Shown: positions 51,118 through 60,856 of the stretch, in pieces
Numbering within the stretch: the stretch's first letter is position 1
How the letters are laid out: each line of letters starts with the position of its first letter
Source of the DNA: an uncultured Burkholderiales bacterium
GTDB taxonomy: Bacteria; Pseudomonadota; Gammaproteobacteria; Burkholderiales; Burkholderiaceae_C
Direction of reading: 5' to 3'
DNA length: 64,000 nt
Assembly: GCA_903870145.1 (NCBI GenBank)
Contig: CAIQBO010000049.1
Coordinates: 1-64,000 of the forward strand
Program-made: the position numbers and the translations under genes
Notes under the pieces: model-generated
The model's input: the letters and a program-made list of their open reading frames with translations, nothing else
What the model was told of the DNA's origin: nothing
The model's database searches: none

Positions 51118-51972
51118 TCAGCCCATGGCCTTCTTGTAACGGCCTTCCAGCACGCGGTTGTAGCTGAGCATGACGAGCAAATTAGCGAGCAACAAAATCA
51201 AAGCCAAGGCCGCCCCTAAGGGCCAATTGAGCTCGTGCAAATATTCGTCATACACCACCGTGGCCACCATCTTCAAGCGCCGCCCCCCCAGCAAACCTGG
51301 AATAGCAAACGCACTGGCACTCAGGCCAAACACGATCAAACTGCCAGACAAAACACCGGGCAGCACCTGCGGTAAAACAATGCGGCGCAGCGTGGTGAAG
51401 TGAGACGCTGACAAAGACAATGCTGCATTTTCAACGCCAGGATCGAGCTTTTGCAGTGAGGTCCAAATCGGGATGATCATGAAGGGCAGCATCACATGCA
51501 CCAAGGCAATCACCACAGCCCACTCGGTGTAGAGAATTTTGAAAGGCCCCATGCCAATGAATGCAAAAACTTGATTCACCAAACCCCTGGGGCCCAGCAA
51601 CATGCTCCAGCCAAATGCCCGCACCACCACCGAGACCAACAAAGGCGCGAGCACAATCAACAAGAAGACAGTGCGCCACGGATCTCCCATGCGGCTGAGC
51701 ACATAGGCTTCAGGTGCACCGATCAACAGGCAAATCAAAGTGGTCAAACCTGCGATCCAAAAGGTGCGCCAAAATATTTCGAAGTAATAGTCATCTGTGA
51801 AAATCGCGGCGTAATGCGCCCAAGTGAAGATGTTTTTCACGCCCGTGTTGTAGTCAAACACATTGAAAGACAAGACCGCTGTCAAAGTCAGGGGCAGCAG
51901 CAGCAAACTGCTGAACAGCAGCATGGCTGGGGCCGACAGCAGCCAAGGCGTTGAGCGGGCCACCAACTTCAT
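51118..51972 (-). CDS. ABC transporter permease (PotB-like)
   Basis: TM profile; ENAALSLSASHFTTLRRIVLPQVLPGVLSGSLIVFGLS. Confidence 0.9.
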   Translation of the reverse strand: MKLVARSTPWLLSAPAMLLFSSLLLLPLTLTAVLSFNVFDYNTGVKNIFTWAHYAAIFTDDYYFEIFWRTFWIAGLTTLICLLIGAPEAYVLSRMGDPWRTVFLLIVLAPLLVSVVVRAFGWSMLLGPRGLVNQVFAFIGMGPFKILYTEWAVVIALVHVMLPFMIIPIWTSLQKLDPGVENAALSLSASHFTTLRRIVLPQVLPGVLSGSLIVFGLSASAFAIPGLLGGRRLKMVATVVYDEYLHELNWPLGAALALILLLANLLVMLSYNRVLEGRYKKAMG

Positions 51973-53027
51973 GACAAAACGCGCGCCGAATCAGGCGACC
52001 ATTGAAGACCGGTGGGGTCTTGCTCATTCAGGGGCGCTGTGTCGTTGTTAGGGCAAGCCACTTGCAGCACGCCCATGGGCGTGTCAACTTGATAAAGCCA
52101 TTGGCTGCCCAAGAAAAATCGCGCGCTCACACGTCCGTCAACTTGGCCTTGCCCCAGCGGCACAAAGCTGATTTTTTCGGGGCGCAAACTGACCATCAAC
52201 TCAGTGCTCGATGAAAGTTCAGCAGCTTTGCATTGAAACGGCACACCATTGACGCTCAAGCTTGTGACAGCAGCGCCAGCACCACCCCCATGCACCTGCT
52301 GCGCGCGCATTAAATTGGCCTTGCCCACAAAGGTCGAAATAAATTTTGACTGCGGATTTTCATACAACTGGTAGGGCACATCGACCTGCGTGACGTGGCC
52401 CGCTTGCATCACCACCACGCGGTCGCTGATGGACATCGCCTCGGTCTGATCGTGGGTCACCATGATGGTGGTGGTGCCAACTTTGCGCTGAATTTGGCGC
52501 AACTCAAATTGCATCTCTTCGCGCAACTTGGCATCTAAATTGGACAAGGGCTCGTCAAGCAACAAAACCGGCGGCTCGATCACGAGAGCTCGCGCCAATG
52601 CCACCCTTTGCTTTTGCCCACCCGAGAGTTCGCGTGGGTAGCGTGCAGCCAAATCTTCCAGGTGCACCAAGGCCAATGCTGCTGACACGCGCTCGAGCCG
52701 CTGAGCCTTGTCAAGCCGGCGCATCTCAAGGCCAAAGCTCACATTTTCAAACACCGTCATGTGCGGAAAAAGTGCGTAGCTTTGAAACACGATGCCAAGG
52801 CCGCGTGAATTTGGTGGGGTGCTGGTGATATCGCGCCCATCCAGCGTGATGCTGCCTTGGCTGACTTCGGTGAACCCTGCGATCATTTGCAAAGTGGTGG
52901 TCTTGCCACAGCCCGAGGGGCCAAGCAAGGTGACAAACTCGCCTTTTTCAACGCTCAAGTTCATGTTGGCAACGACGCAGTTGGGCCCATAAAACTTGGA
53001 AACATCTGTCAACGTCAAAAAAGACAT
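51969..53027 (-). CDS. ABC transporter ATP-binding protein (PotA-like)
   Basis: LLGPSGCGKTTTLQMIAGF; LSGGQKQRVALARALVIEPPVLLLDEPLSNLDAKLR. Confidence 0.94.
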   Translation of the reverse strand: MSFLTLTDVSKFYGPNCVVANMNLSVEKGEFVTLLGPSGCGKTTTLQMIAGFTEVSQGSITLDGRDITSTPPNSRGLGIVFQSYALFPHMTVFENVSFGLEMRRLDKAQRLERVSAALALVHLEDLAARYPRELSGGQKQRVALARALVIEPPVLLLDEPLSNLDAKLREEMQFELRQIQRKVGTTTIMVTHDQTEAMSISDRVVVMQAGHVTQVDVPYQLYENPQSKFISTFVGKANLMRAQQVHGGGAGAAVTSLSVNGVPFQCKAAELSSSTELMVSLRPEKISFVPLGQGQVDGRVSARFFLGSQWLYQVDTPMGVLQVACPNNDTAPLNEQDPTGLQWSPDSARVLS

Positions 53028-53201
53028 CCACCCTCCTTCATCTGCGAAAGCCGCCTGACCTGCTGGCCAGACTATTGAAAACCTTGAAATGCATGCAAAT
53101 AATCATTTAAACCCAGCACTGCGTCAACAGGGTATTTCACTAAACGACATTTATTCGTTATTTATTCCGTTAAACAAAATAATTAGAATAAAATTAGTCC
53201 C

Positions 53202-54044
53202 ATGATTTCACCAAGAAGCGAGGTTCCCATACCGCAGCCTGGCACCGGCGCCTTGGATCGCGCATTTGCCATCATTCAACATTTGGCAGCCGCCTCCACC
53301 GAGGGCGCACGCGTGACACAAATTGCCAAAGACATCGGTTTAACCCAAGGCACCGTTCACCGCACCTTGCAAGCCCTGATTGCGCAAAATGTGGTCGAGC
53401 AAGATGAGCGCAGCAAATACTACCGCCTGAGCATTGATTTTTTCGTCTTGGCCGCAAGAGCGGGCAACCCAGTCAATTTACGCGAGCTGTGTCGGCCCAT
53501 GATGCTGCGTTTGTGCGCCAGTTTGGGCGACACCTTGTTCCTGTTGGCGCGCAGCGGATTTGACGCGGTGTGCATCGACCGCAGCGAAGGGCCTTTTCCG
53601 ATTCGCTCCTTCACAGGCGACATAGGCGGTCGCGTGGCGCTGGGCGTGGGTCAAGGCAGCTTGGCCATCTTGGCATTTTTGCCAGAGCTTGAACGCGAAG
53701 AAGTGATTCGATTTAACTTGCCTCGCGTGCGCGAGTTGGGCATGTTTGACGAAGTTTATTTGCGCACAGAAATCGAGCGCGTTCGCGGACTTGGATTTGC
53801 TGCGCGCAACACCGGCTTGTTGGAAGGCATGGCCGGCGTAGCCGTGCCGATTTGTGACCGGCAAGGCCGGGCCGTGGCTGCGCTCAGTGTGGGCACCATC
53901 TCGGCCAGGCTCAACCCCGAGCGCTTGCCCACAGTGGTGGAAATGCTCAAACGCGAAGCGCAAAGCATCTCACCCAAAATCAACCCGTTTGATCCGACTT
54001 TGCGGCGGCCAGTCTCTAGCCTGGCGGCCATGCTGCCCAATTGA
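53202..54044 (+). CDS. IclR family transcriptional regulator
   Basis: GALDRAFAIIQHLAAASTEGARVTQIAKDIGLTQGTVHRTLQALI; GMAGVAVPICDRQGRAVAALSVGTISARL. Confidence 0.93.
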   Translation: MISPRSEVPIPQPGTGALDRAFAIIQHLAAASTEGARVTQIAKDIGLTQGTVHRTLQALIAQNVVEQDERSKYYRLSIDFFVLAARAGNPVNLRELCRPMMLRLCASLGDTLFLLARSGFDAVCIDRSEGPFPIRSFTGDIGGRVALGVGQGSLAILAFLPELEREEVIRFNLPRVRELGMFDEVYLRTEIERVRGLGFAARNTGLLEGMAGVAVPICDRQGRAVAALSVGTISARLNPERLPTVVEMLKREAQSISPKINPFDPTLRRPVSSLAAMLPN

Positions 54045-54061
54045 CAGGCGGCTTAGATTGA

Positions 54062-55225
54062 TCAGGCCAGCGCAGGCTCCGCTTGGCGCGTAGCGGTATA
54101 ACCCATCTCGTCCAAAGCTTTGGCCAAATGCGCAGTGCTGCGCGCTGGGTCATGCAATTTTTCAAGGCCAAACAAACCGATGCGAAAGGTCATGAAGTCT
54201 TTCGGCTCGTCGCATTGCAAAGGCACGCCCGCAGCGGTTTGCAGGCCCATAGCCAAAAACTTTTTGCTGTTGTGTATGTCGGCGTCTTGGGTGTAACTGA
54301 CCACCACACCTGGGGCTTGGAAATCGGTTGCAGCAACGCTTTGGAAGCCGCGCGACTCGAGCAATGCGCGAACTTGTCGTCCTAATTCGATTTGCTCATC
54401 ACGCACGCGCGCAAAGCCATAAGACTGCGTCTCTTGCATCACATCACGCAGTTTTGCCAGCGCATCAGTGGGCATGGTGGTGTGATAAGAATGCGCGCCT
54501 GATTCATAGGTTTCCATGATCTGCAGCCACTTTTTCAAGTCGCAGGCAAAACTGCTGCTGCTGGTCTCGTCAATGGCCTTGCGAGCCAGTTCACTGAGCA
54601 TCACCATGGCGCAGCAAGGTGATCCGCTCCAGCCCTTTTGAGGGGCGCTGATCAAAATGTCCACGCCCGTGACTTTCATGTTCACCCACATGGCACCAGA
54701 GGCAATGCAGTCGAGCACCAACAAACCACCCACCTTGTGCACGGCTTGTGAAACGCGCATCAAATAGTCGTCGGGCAACATCATGCCAGCAGCGGTTTCA
54801 ACGTGCGGGGCAAAGACCATGGCGGGACGCTCAGCTGCAATTTGTGCTTCAACTTCTTCGATCGGACATGGCGCCCAAGCGGACTTGGTATCTGAACTTT
54901 GTTGACGCGCCTTGAGCACCACGCTGGCGCTGGCAATGTTTCCCATGTCTAGAATTTGTGTCCAGCGGTAGCTGAACCAACCATTTCGGATGACCATGAC
55001 TTTTTTGCCATGAGCGAATTGCCGTGCCACCGCTTCCATGCCAAAAGTGCCGCTGCCTGGCACCAAAACGGCGCTGTGGGCTGCGTAAACATCTTTCAAA
55101 ATGGCTGAGATGTCCTTCATGACACCCTGAAAGCGCTTGGACATGTGGTTCAAGGCCCGGTCGGTGTAGACCACCGAAAACTCTAACAAGCCATCAGGGT
55201 CGATGTTGGGCAGCAAGGCGGGCAT
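54062..55225 (-). CDS. Class V aminotransferase (alanine-glyoxylate / 2-aminoethylphosphonate-type)
   Basis: VLVPGSGTFGMEAVARQF; LLVLDCIASGAMWVNMKVTGVDILISAPQKGWSGSPC (PLP Lys region). Confidence 0.9.
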   Translation of the reverse strand: MPALLPNIDPDGLLEFSVVYTDRALNHMSKRFQGVMKDISAILKDVYAAHSAVLVPGSGTFGMEAVARQFAHGKKVMVIRNGWFSYRWTQILDMGNIASASVVLKARQQSSDTKSAWAPCPIEEVEAQIAAERPAMVFAPHVETAAGMMLPDDYLMRVSQAVHKVGGLLVLDCIASGAMWVNMKVTGVDILISAPQKGWSGSPCCAMVMLSELARKAIDETSSSSFACDLKKWLQIMETYESGAHSYHTTMPTDALAKLRDVMQETQSYGFARVRDEQIELGRQVRALLESRGFQSVAATDFQAPGVVVSYTQDADIHNSKKFLAMGLQTAAGVPLQCDEPKDFMTFRIGLFGLEKLHDPARSTAHLAKALDEMGYTATRQAEPALA

Positions 55226-55314
55226 GGTCTATCTCCATTTTGAACAGGTCTATTATCATAGCGCTTGTGTGATGCTGACGCTTGCACAAACGACATCCAA
55301 AAGGGAGACATCAC

Positions 55315-56307
55315 ATGAACTCTTGGCCTAGCCCAAGCCCACGACATCGCCTCTTGACTGTCGGACTTGTCCTGTTTTTAGGATTTCTACCCTTTTTTGC
55401 ATGGTCCCAAGCCTGGCCCACGAGGCAGCCCATCAAGCTGATTGCAGTCTTCCCGCCAGGCGGTTCAGTCGATCAAGTTGCCAGAATTTTGGCGCAGCCC
55501 TTGTCCCAACAATTGGGCCAAAGCGTGATTGTGGAAAACAAAGGAGGCGCCTCCGGTGTGATCGGCACGGCCAGCGTGCTCACTGCGCCCGCGGACGGCT
55601 ACACCTTTGCCGTGGTCTTTGACACCCATGGTGTGAACCAAAGCCTCATGCCCAACATGCCCTATGACAGCAAAAAGGACTTGCTGCCATTGATCTTGGT
55701 AGGCACTTCGGCCATGGTTTTGACCACCCACGTTGCAACCGACTACAAAACTTTCGCCGATGTCGTGTCGGCGGCCAAGGCCAAGAAGAACGTGTCCTAC
55801 GGCACCATTGGCAATGGCAGTTTGGGTCACTTGTCCATGGCATTGCTGGCCAAGAATGGCAATATGGAATTCAACCACATCCCATTCAAAGGGGGCGGTC
55901 CTTTGATGAACGATGCAGTTGCAGGGCATGTGCCACTGGCCATGGGCACTGTATTTTTGAGCAAACCCCACATTGACAACAAACGCATACGGCCATTGGC
56001 TGTGACTTCGTCCAAGCGTGTGGCCGAATTTCCTGACATTCCAACCATCGCTGAGGCAGGCTTTCCTGGCTTTGAAGCACCTGCTTGGTGGGCTTTGCTG
56101 GCCTCTGCCAAAACACCGCCCGAGATTGTCAAGCGCATGAACGAAGAACTCAACAAAGCCTTACGCAACCCCGAGATCACCCACAAGTTGGTCGCGCAAG
56201 GCATTGAGATTTCAGGGGGCAGCGTTGAGAAAGCGCGCAGTTTTATCGATCTGCAAATTGACACTTGGGCCAAGGTTGTTCGCGACAACGGCATCAAGCC
56301 AGACTGA
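55315..56307 (+). CDS. Bug-family (TctC) solute-binding protein
   Basis: WPTRQPIKLIAVFPPGGSVDQVARILAQPLSQQLGQSVIVENKGGASGVIGT. Confidence 0.92.
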   Translation: MNSWPSPSPRHRLLTVGLVLFLGFLPFFAWSQAWPTRQPIKLIAVFPPGGSVDQVARILAQPLSQQLGQSVIVENKGGASGVIGTASVLTAPADGYTFAVVFDTHGVNQSLMPNMPYDSKKDLLPLILVGTSAMVLTTHVATDYKTFADVVSAAKAKKNVSYGTIGNGSLGHLSMALLAKNGNMEFNHIPFKGGGPLMNDAVAGHVPLAMGTVFLSKPHIDNKRIRPLAVTSSKRVAEFPDIPTIAEAGFPGFEAPAWWALLASAKTPPEIVKRMNEELNKALRNPEITHKLVAQGIEISGGSVEKARSFIDLQIDTWAKVVRDNGIKPD

Positions 56308-56371
56308 ACCTTGCGCTGACCTCTGACTCCCCTGCGCACGGGGAGTTGGCAGCGCCTGGCCACGTCAATGC

Positions 56372-56998
56372 TCAGGGGGTTTTCAAAACAGCCCAGCCCG
56401 ACTCGATGTGCTTTCTCATGGCCAGCATGGCCTCAGATGCATCGCCTGTCATGAGCGCGCGCAAAATATCATCGTGTTCTTTGACCGCCTCTTTGCCGCG
56501 ATCGTCTACGGCATTGATCAAATCGAATGGGTATCGCGCCCATAAAATTTGAACAAAATACAAAGTCTGCGGCATGCATGCAATGTCGTACAACCTGCGG
56601 TGAAAACGGTAGTTGATACCCCGCGCAGTGGCCCTGTCGCCATTTGCAAAAGTTTTATCGAACTCATCTGCCAATAATTTAAGCTCGGAAATGTCTTGTG
56701 AAGTGATTTTTTCTACAGCGCCACGAACAAGCTGTGCTTCAAGCAGCATCCGAAGGTTGAGAATTTCACCGGATGCTGACTCATCAAAGGGAACTACCCG
56801 AGCGCCGCGGTAAGAGTCTCCGCTGACATAGCCTTCTGCGGCCAACATTTTCAAAGCCTCGCGCACGGGCGTGATGCTCAAATGCAGTTGCTCAGCCAGC
56901 TCGGCCTGTTTCAGGCGTGAACCACGCGGAAAAACGCCTGAAATAATTCGCTCTCGCAGGTAATCCGCAACCTGTTCTTCTTTTGTACGATAGTCCAT
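56372..56998 (-). CDS. GntR family transcriptional regulator (FCD type)
   Basis: RERIISGVFPRGSRLKQAELAEQLHLSITPVREALKMLAAEGYV; alpha-helical FCD-like C-terminus. Confidence 0.92.
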   Translation of the reverse strand: MDYRTKEEQVADYLRERIISGVFPRGSRLKQAELAEQLHLSITPVREALKMLAAEGYVSGDSYRGARVVPFDESASGEILNLRMLLEAQLVRGAVEKITSQDISELKLLADEFDKTFANGDRATARGINYRFHRRLYDIACMPQTLYFVQILWARYPFDLINAVDDRGKEAVKEHDDILRALMTGDASEAMLAMRKHIESGWAVLKTP

Positions 56999-57007
56999 AG
57001 GGCGATT

Positions 57008-57820
57008 TTAATCGGCATTCCTGGCATTGAATTCAGCCATGACTTGCAGCGCCTTTTGCACGACTGGCTTGTCAATCATTTTGCCGTCGACGGAAGTTGC
57101 AGCACCCGAACTCGCCTCGAAAGCCTCCACCACACGCCGAGCCCATTGGGCCTCTTCCAACGAGGGCTGAAAAGCTGCATTGACCGCGAGCACTTGGCTG
57201 GGATGAATGCACAACTTTCCACCAAACCCTAACTGGCGTGAGCGCAGTGCGTCTTGGCGCATTTGGTTTTCATCTCTGAAATTCAGGCTCACGCCATCCA
57301 TGGGTGGCAAGAGGCCGGCATGGTAAGACTCCAGCACCAATTGGGTGCGAATGCTGGTCATGGCTTCACCCACATCGTCAATGCCACTTTCGGTGGCAAA
57401 GTCGACGCTGCCAAAAGCAATTCGCTGCAGACCAGGCATGTTGACTATGCGTCTGAGCTCCATGTAGGCTCCCACAGTCTCGACCAGCCCTATGACGTTG
57501 CGTCCAGGAAGCGCGCGCGTTGTCAGCAACAGCGAGGCCTCATCGGCCTTAGGCAACATCACACTGGCGCCTGCTGCATTTTTGAGCATGGCGATGTCGT
57601 CTTCGTACCAATCTGTTTGTGCGGCATTGATGCGCACAACGGCATGTTGCCCATTCATCAACCACGCAGCCACGGCTTGCCGTGCATGTTGCTTCCTATC
57701 AGGGGCAACAGCATCCTCCAAATCTAGGATGACAGCATGTGCGCCGCTGGCAAACGCCTTGTCAAATTTTTCAGGCTGATGCCCTGGGACAAATAGAAAA
57801 CTACGCTCGAGCAAACTCAT
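57008..57820 (-). CDS. HpcH/HpaI-type CoA ester lyase (CitE-like)
   Basis: RSFLFVPGHQPEKFDKAFASGAHAVILDLEDAVAPDRKQHAR; KLCIHPSQV. Confidence 0.92.
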   Translation of the reverse strand: MSLLERSFLFVPGHQPEKFDKAFASGAHAVILDLEDAVAPDRKQHARQAVAAWLMNGQHAVVRINAAQTDWYEDDIAMLKNAAGASVMLPKADEASLLLTTRALPGRNVIGLVETVGAYMELRRIVNMPGLQRIAFGSVDFATESGIDDVGEAMTSIRTQLVLESYHAGLLPPMDGVSLNFRDENQMRQDALRSRQLGFGGKLCIHPSQVLAVNAAFQPSLEEAQWARRVVEAFEASSGAATSVDGKMIDKPVVQKALQVMAEFNARNAD

Positions 57821-57827
57821 CTGAAAC

Positions 57828-58409
57828 TTACTCAAACGTCACATCTTGCGATGTCGTCATGCGGCAAAACCGCTGCAAACTTTTGATCGCATTCTCGTGC
57901 TCTTCTAAAGACATGCCACAACATGCATCTTCAAGCACGACCATTTCGTAGTCACGGTCATGCCCTTCTCGGACCATGGCTTGGACAACCGCATTGGTGG
58001 AAATACCGGAGCAGTAGATACGTTGAATTGCCTTGGCCCGAAGGATGGCTTCAAGGCTGGTGCTGTAAAAGGGGCTGACTCGGTGCTTGACGATGTCAAA
58101 GTCAGAGGGGAGTTGGCCAAGGTCAGGGTGCACTTGTGTGCCCCATTCACCCAGCTTGAAAATTCCATTTTTTCGAGCGCCTGAAAAGATAGGTGAATTG
58201 GGAGGGGCTTCACGGTAATCTGGCGAAAAACCAACGCGCACGAAACCAATGTGCAGGCTTGCTTGCCTTGCCTTGTTCAATGCATGGCGTGTATGTTCCA
58301 ATACGCGCCGTTCACGCACCTGTTGGCCATAGGCGGCCTTCCCATTGGGCCCATCTGTGTGAACCAGATCATTCATCATGTCCAGCACTAAGTAAATGGA
58401 ATTCGTCAT
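57828..58409 (-). CDS. Isochorismatase-superfamily protein lacking the canonical nucleophile Cys
   Basis: YLVLDMMNDL; IVKHRVSPFYSTSLEAIL; CSGISTNAVVQAMVREGHDRDYEMVVLEDACC. Confidence 0.88.
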   Translation of the reverse strand: MTNSIYLVLDMMNDLVHTDGPNGKAAYGQQVRERRVLEHTRHALNKARQASLHIGFVRVGFSPDYREAPPNSPIFSGARKNGIFKLGEWGTQVHPDLGQLPSDFDIVKHRVSPFYSTSLEAILRAKAIQRIYCSGISTNAVVQAMVREGHDRDYEMVVLEDACCGMSLEEHENAIKSLQRFCRMTTSQDVTFE

Positions 58410-58455
58410 GAAGTTATCCTTTCAATCGTTATGAACAAGCGCTTCACCGCAGCGC

Positions 58456-59655
58456 TCAGAGTATGACTTCACGTGCTTGAAAATCTGCACGTTGCGCTGA
58501 AGTCAGCCCCAATAAATCGCCAAACACATAGTCCTCATCTTGGCCTAAAGCAGGAGTCAAGCTGCGAATACCAACTTCGTCTGTTCGGCCAAATTGCGCC
58601 GGAGCGCCAACTGCCAAACGAGGAGGGATATCGACTGCACTGACCTCGACCAGCGCTTTGCGAGCACGTAAATGAGGGTCAGATGCGATATCTTGCATAT
58701 TCCAAGAAATATGTGCACATACGCCGACTTGCTGAAGTCGTTTTGCAATGTCATCGCCATTGCAATTTGCAAGCCATTGCGTCAGCAACAAGTCAATTTC
58801 TTCTCTGTACTGCACACGCCCCTGCGCAGTGGCAAAGCGCTGATCATTGCATTCACGCCCGAGCAATTGAAGCAAGCGATGCCACTCAGAATCATTGCGA
58901 ACAGCGAGGGTGAGCCAACGGTCAGGTTGTGAGGTTGCATAAACCCCATGCGGCGACATGGCAAGATCGCCATTGCCCGGACGCACAGGCGTATCTCCGA
59001 CGCTGGCCTGAATCAAGGCATCGCCAATCATGGCTGAGGCCACTTCTCTGGCCGCCAAATCAACGTGCTGCGCCAGACCTGTTCGCCTGCGCTGGTGCAG
59101 CGCAGCCATCGTGGCCACCGCCGCATGCAAGCCAGCTGAGTGGTCCATCACATGGCGCATTTCAACGGGCGGGCCATCGCTATAACCCGTCATAGAACCC
59201 AGGCCACCCCATGCGCCAAAAAGAGGTGCGTAACCTGCGAAGTGCGAGTCGGGCCCACTTTGTCCACACGATGACAGTGAGAGCATGACGATATCCGTTT
59301 TGATCTTTCGCAAATCTTCAAATCCCAGACCCAGACGGTTCATCACACCTGGCCTGAAACTCTCTGCAGTGATGTCAGAGATGCTGACAAGTTGCTTGGC
59401 CAATTCAACAGCCTCAGGATGCTTGAGGTTGAGTCGCACTGACAGTTTGTTGGCAGAGACCTGATCAAAGGTGGCAGCTGACATCCGGCCATAGACTGCG
59501 TGGGGTTTGCGAAAGGCGTCTGGCCGGGTGAGGCTTTCAATTTTGATGCATTCAGCTCCCAATTGAGAGAGCATGTGTGTGCAAAATGGTCCAGCCGCAT
59601 GGATGGTGAAGTCGGCGATCCGAACGCCAGCCAAGGGAGCATTGGCAAGTTTCAT
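58456..59655 (-). CDS. CaiB/BaiF CoA-transferase family protein (Glu in place of the expected Asp)
   Basis: GVRIADFTIHAAGPFCTHMLSQLGAECIKIES; RLNLKHPEAVELAKQLVSISDITAESFRPGVMNRLGLGFEDL; QHVDLAAREVAS. Confidence 0.92.
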   Translation of the reverse strand: MKLANAPLAGVRIADFTIHAAGPFCTHMLSQLGAECIKIESLTRPDAFRKPHAVYGRMSAATFDQVSANKLSVRLNLKHPEAVELAKQLVSISDITAESFRPGVMNRLGLGFEDLRKIKTDIVMLSLSSCGQSGPDSHFAGYAPLFGAWGGLGSMTGYSDGPPVEMRHVMDHSAGLHAAVATMAALHQRRRTGLAQHVDLAAREVASAMIGDALIQASVGDTPVRPGNGDLAMSPHGVYATSQPDRWLTLAVRNDSEWHRLLQLLGRECNDQRFATAQGRVQYREEIDLLLTQWLANCNGDDIAKRLQQVGVCAHISWNMQDIASDPHLRARKALVEVSAVDIPPRLAVGAPAQFGRTDEVGIRSLTPALGQDEDYVFGDLLGLTSAQRADFQAREVIL

Positions 59656-60800
59656 GACAAGCACCCTACCCGCATTTCACCTATCGCAGGCACCCAGTCT
59701 GCACCTTTTAAGGGTGTAGCGCGAAATTGAAAAGGCGCCACCAACACATCTGCCTGCATGCCACTTTGCAATCTTGTTGGGGCAAATAGGCCGCGCTCAC
59801 GCTCGTGCTCACCCTGAATGACTTCAGCAGGCGTGCGGTACTTTCCAGCAGGCACACCCAGCTCCTGTGCACGCCGCACAATTTCCTCTGCTGTATGCAC
59901 AGCCATCCATTCTCGAATATGCGCATTGATCTCGTCGCCCCGACGACTGCGCTCCAAAGGATTCTGCAAGCCCGGATCTTGTGACCATGCGGGGCGGCCA
60001 AGCAACTCGACAAGCGCACCCCACTGCCGATCCTCTAGCGTTAACAACTCGATAAAGCCATCCTTCGTCTGAAAAACGCCACCATAACGAAAGCGCCTTG
60101 TATGGCGATGCTCCAGAGAGCCGTCGCCTAGGCGTTGCAAAGCAAATGCACCCACTGAAAGCACGGCATCTTGGACGGATACATCCACATACTGACCGCC
60201 CCCCACATCGGCCACCCACCAAGCAGCTAAAGCTGCCAGAGCCGCCGCAGAACCGCCTTGATACCCTGCAAAATGGCCGTAGATTTTCAAAGGTGGCCGT
60301 TCAGGAAACATTTCATTGGACAAGCCATTGGGCAACAAGAAGCCCTCACCGCCCGAATGCAGCAAGTTGATTTCCTCAGCTTGCCAGTCAGCCTTGGCCC
60401 CCGCGCTGCCAAATGGAAGCACACTGACATGCACCAGCTTGGGAAACCGTTCTCGGATGGCCTCTTCATTCAGGCCCAGGGCCTTGCGCTCATGAATTGG
60501 CGTGTCATCCAAAAAAATATCAACACTTTGAAGTGCTTTGTTCAGAAGGCCAGGCCACTCAGGTGCCAACGCATCTGAAACCAGGCTGTGCTTTCCTGCT
60601 GCAAGGTACGCAAACAACGCGCTTTCCCCCGTCTCCTGAAGAAAGGGCGGTGCATTTCGCAACACAGTTCCTTGAATGGGCTCCAGCATCACAACCTCTG
60701 CACCCATGGCAGCCAACAACCGCCCTGCATAAGCGGTTGCCACGGTTTGAGAACGCTCTAGTACGCGGCAGCCTGAAAGAGGAAGTGATGGTGGTGACAT
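59652..60800 (-). CDS. CaiB/BaiF CoA-transferase family protein (catalytic Asp context retained)
   Basis: GCRVLERSQTVATAYAGRLLAAMGAEVVMLEP; GGQYVDVSVQDAVLSVGA; RFRYGGVFQTKDGFIEL. Confidence 0.9.
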   Translation of the reverse strand: MSPPSLPLSGCRVLERSQTVATAYAGRLLAAMGAEVVMLEPIQGTVLRNAPPFLQETGESALFAYLAAGKHSLVSDALAPEWPGLLNKALQSVDIFLDDTPIHERKALGLNEEAIRERFPKLVHVSVLPFGSAGAKADWQAEEINLLHSGGEGFLLPNGLSNEMFPERPPLKIYGHFAGYQGGSAAALAALAAWWVADVGGGQYVDVSVQDAVLSVGAFALQRLGDGSLEHRHTRRFRYGGVFQTKDGFIELLTLEDRQWGALVELLGRPAWSQDPGLQNPLERSRRGDEINAHIREWMAVHTAEEIVRRAQELGVPAGKYRTPAEVIQGEHERERGLFAPTRLQSGMQADVLVAPFQFRATPLKGADWVPAIGEMRVGCLS

Positions 60801-60856
60801 GACAAACTTTGAAAGCAATTAAATTGTCTTGCGAAATCGTCTTGGGTTACAGATGT

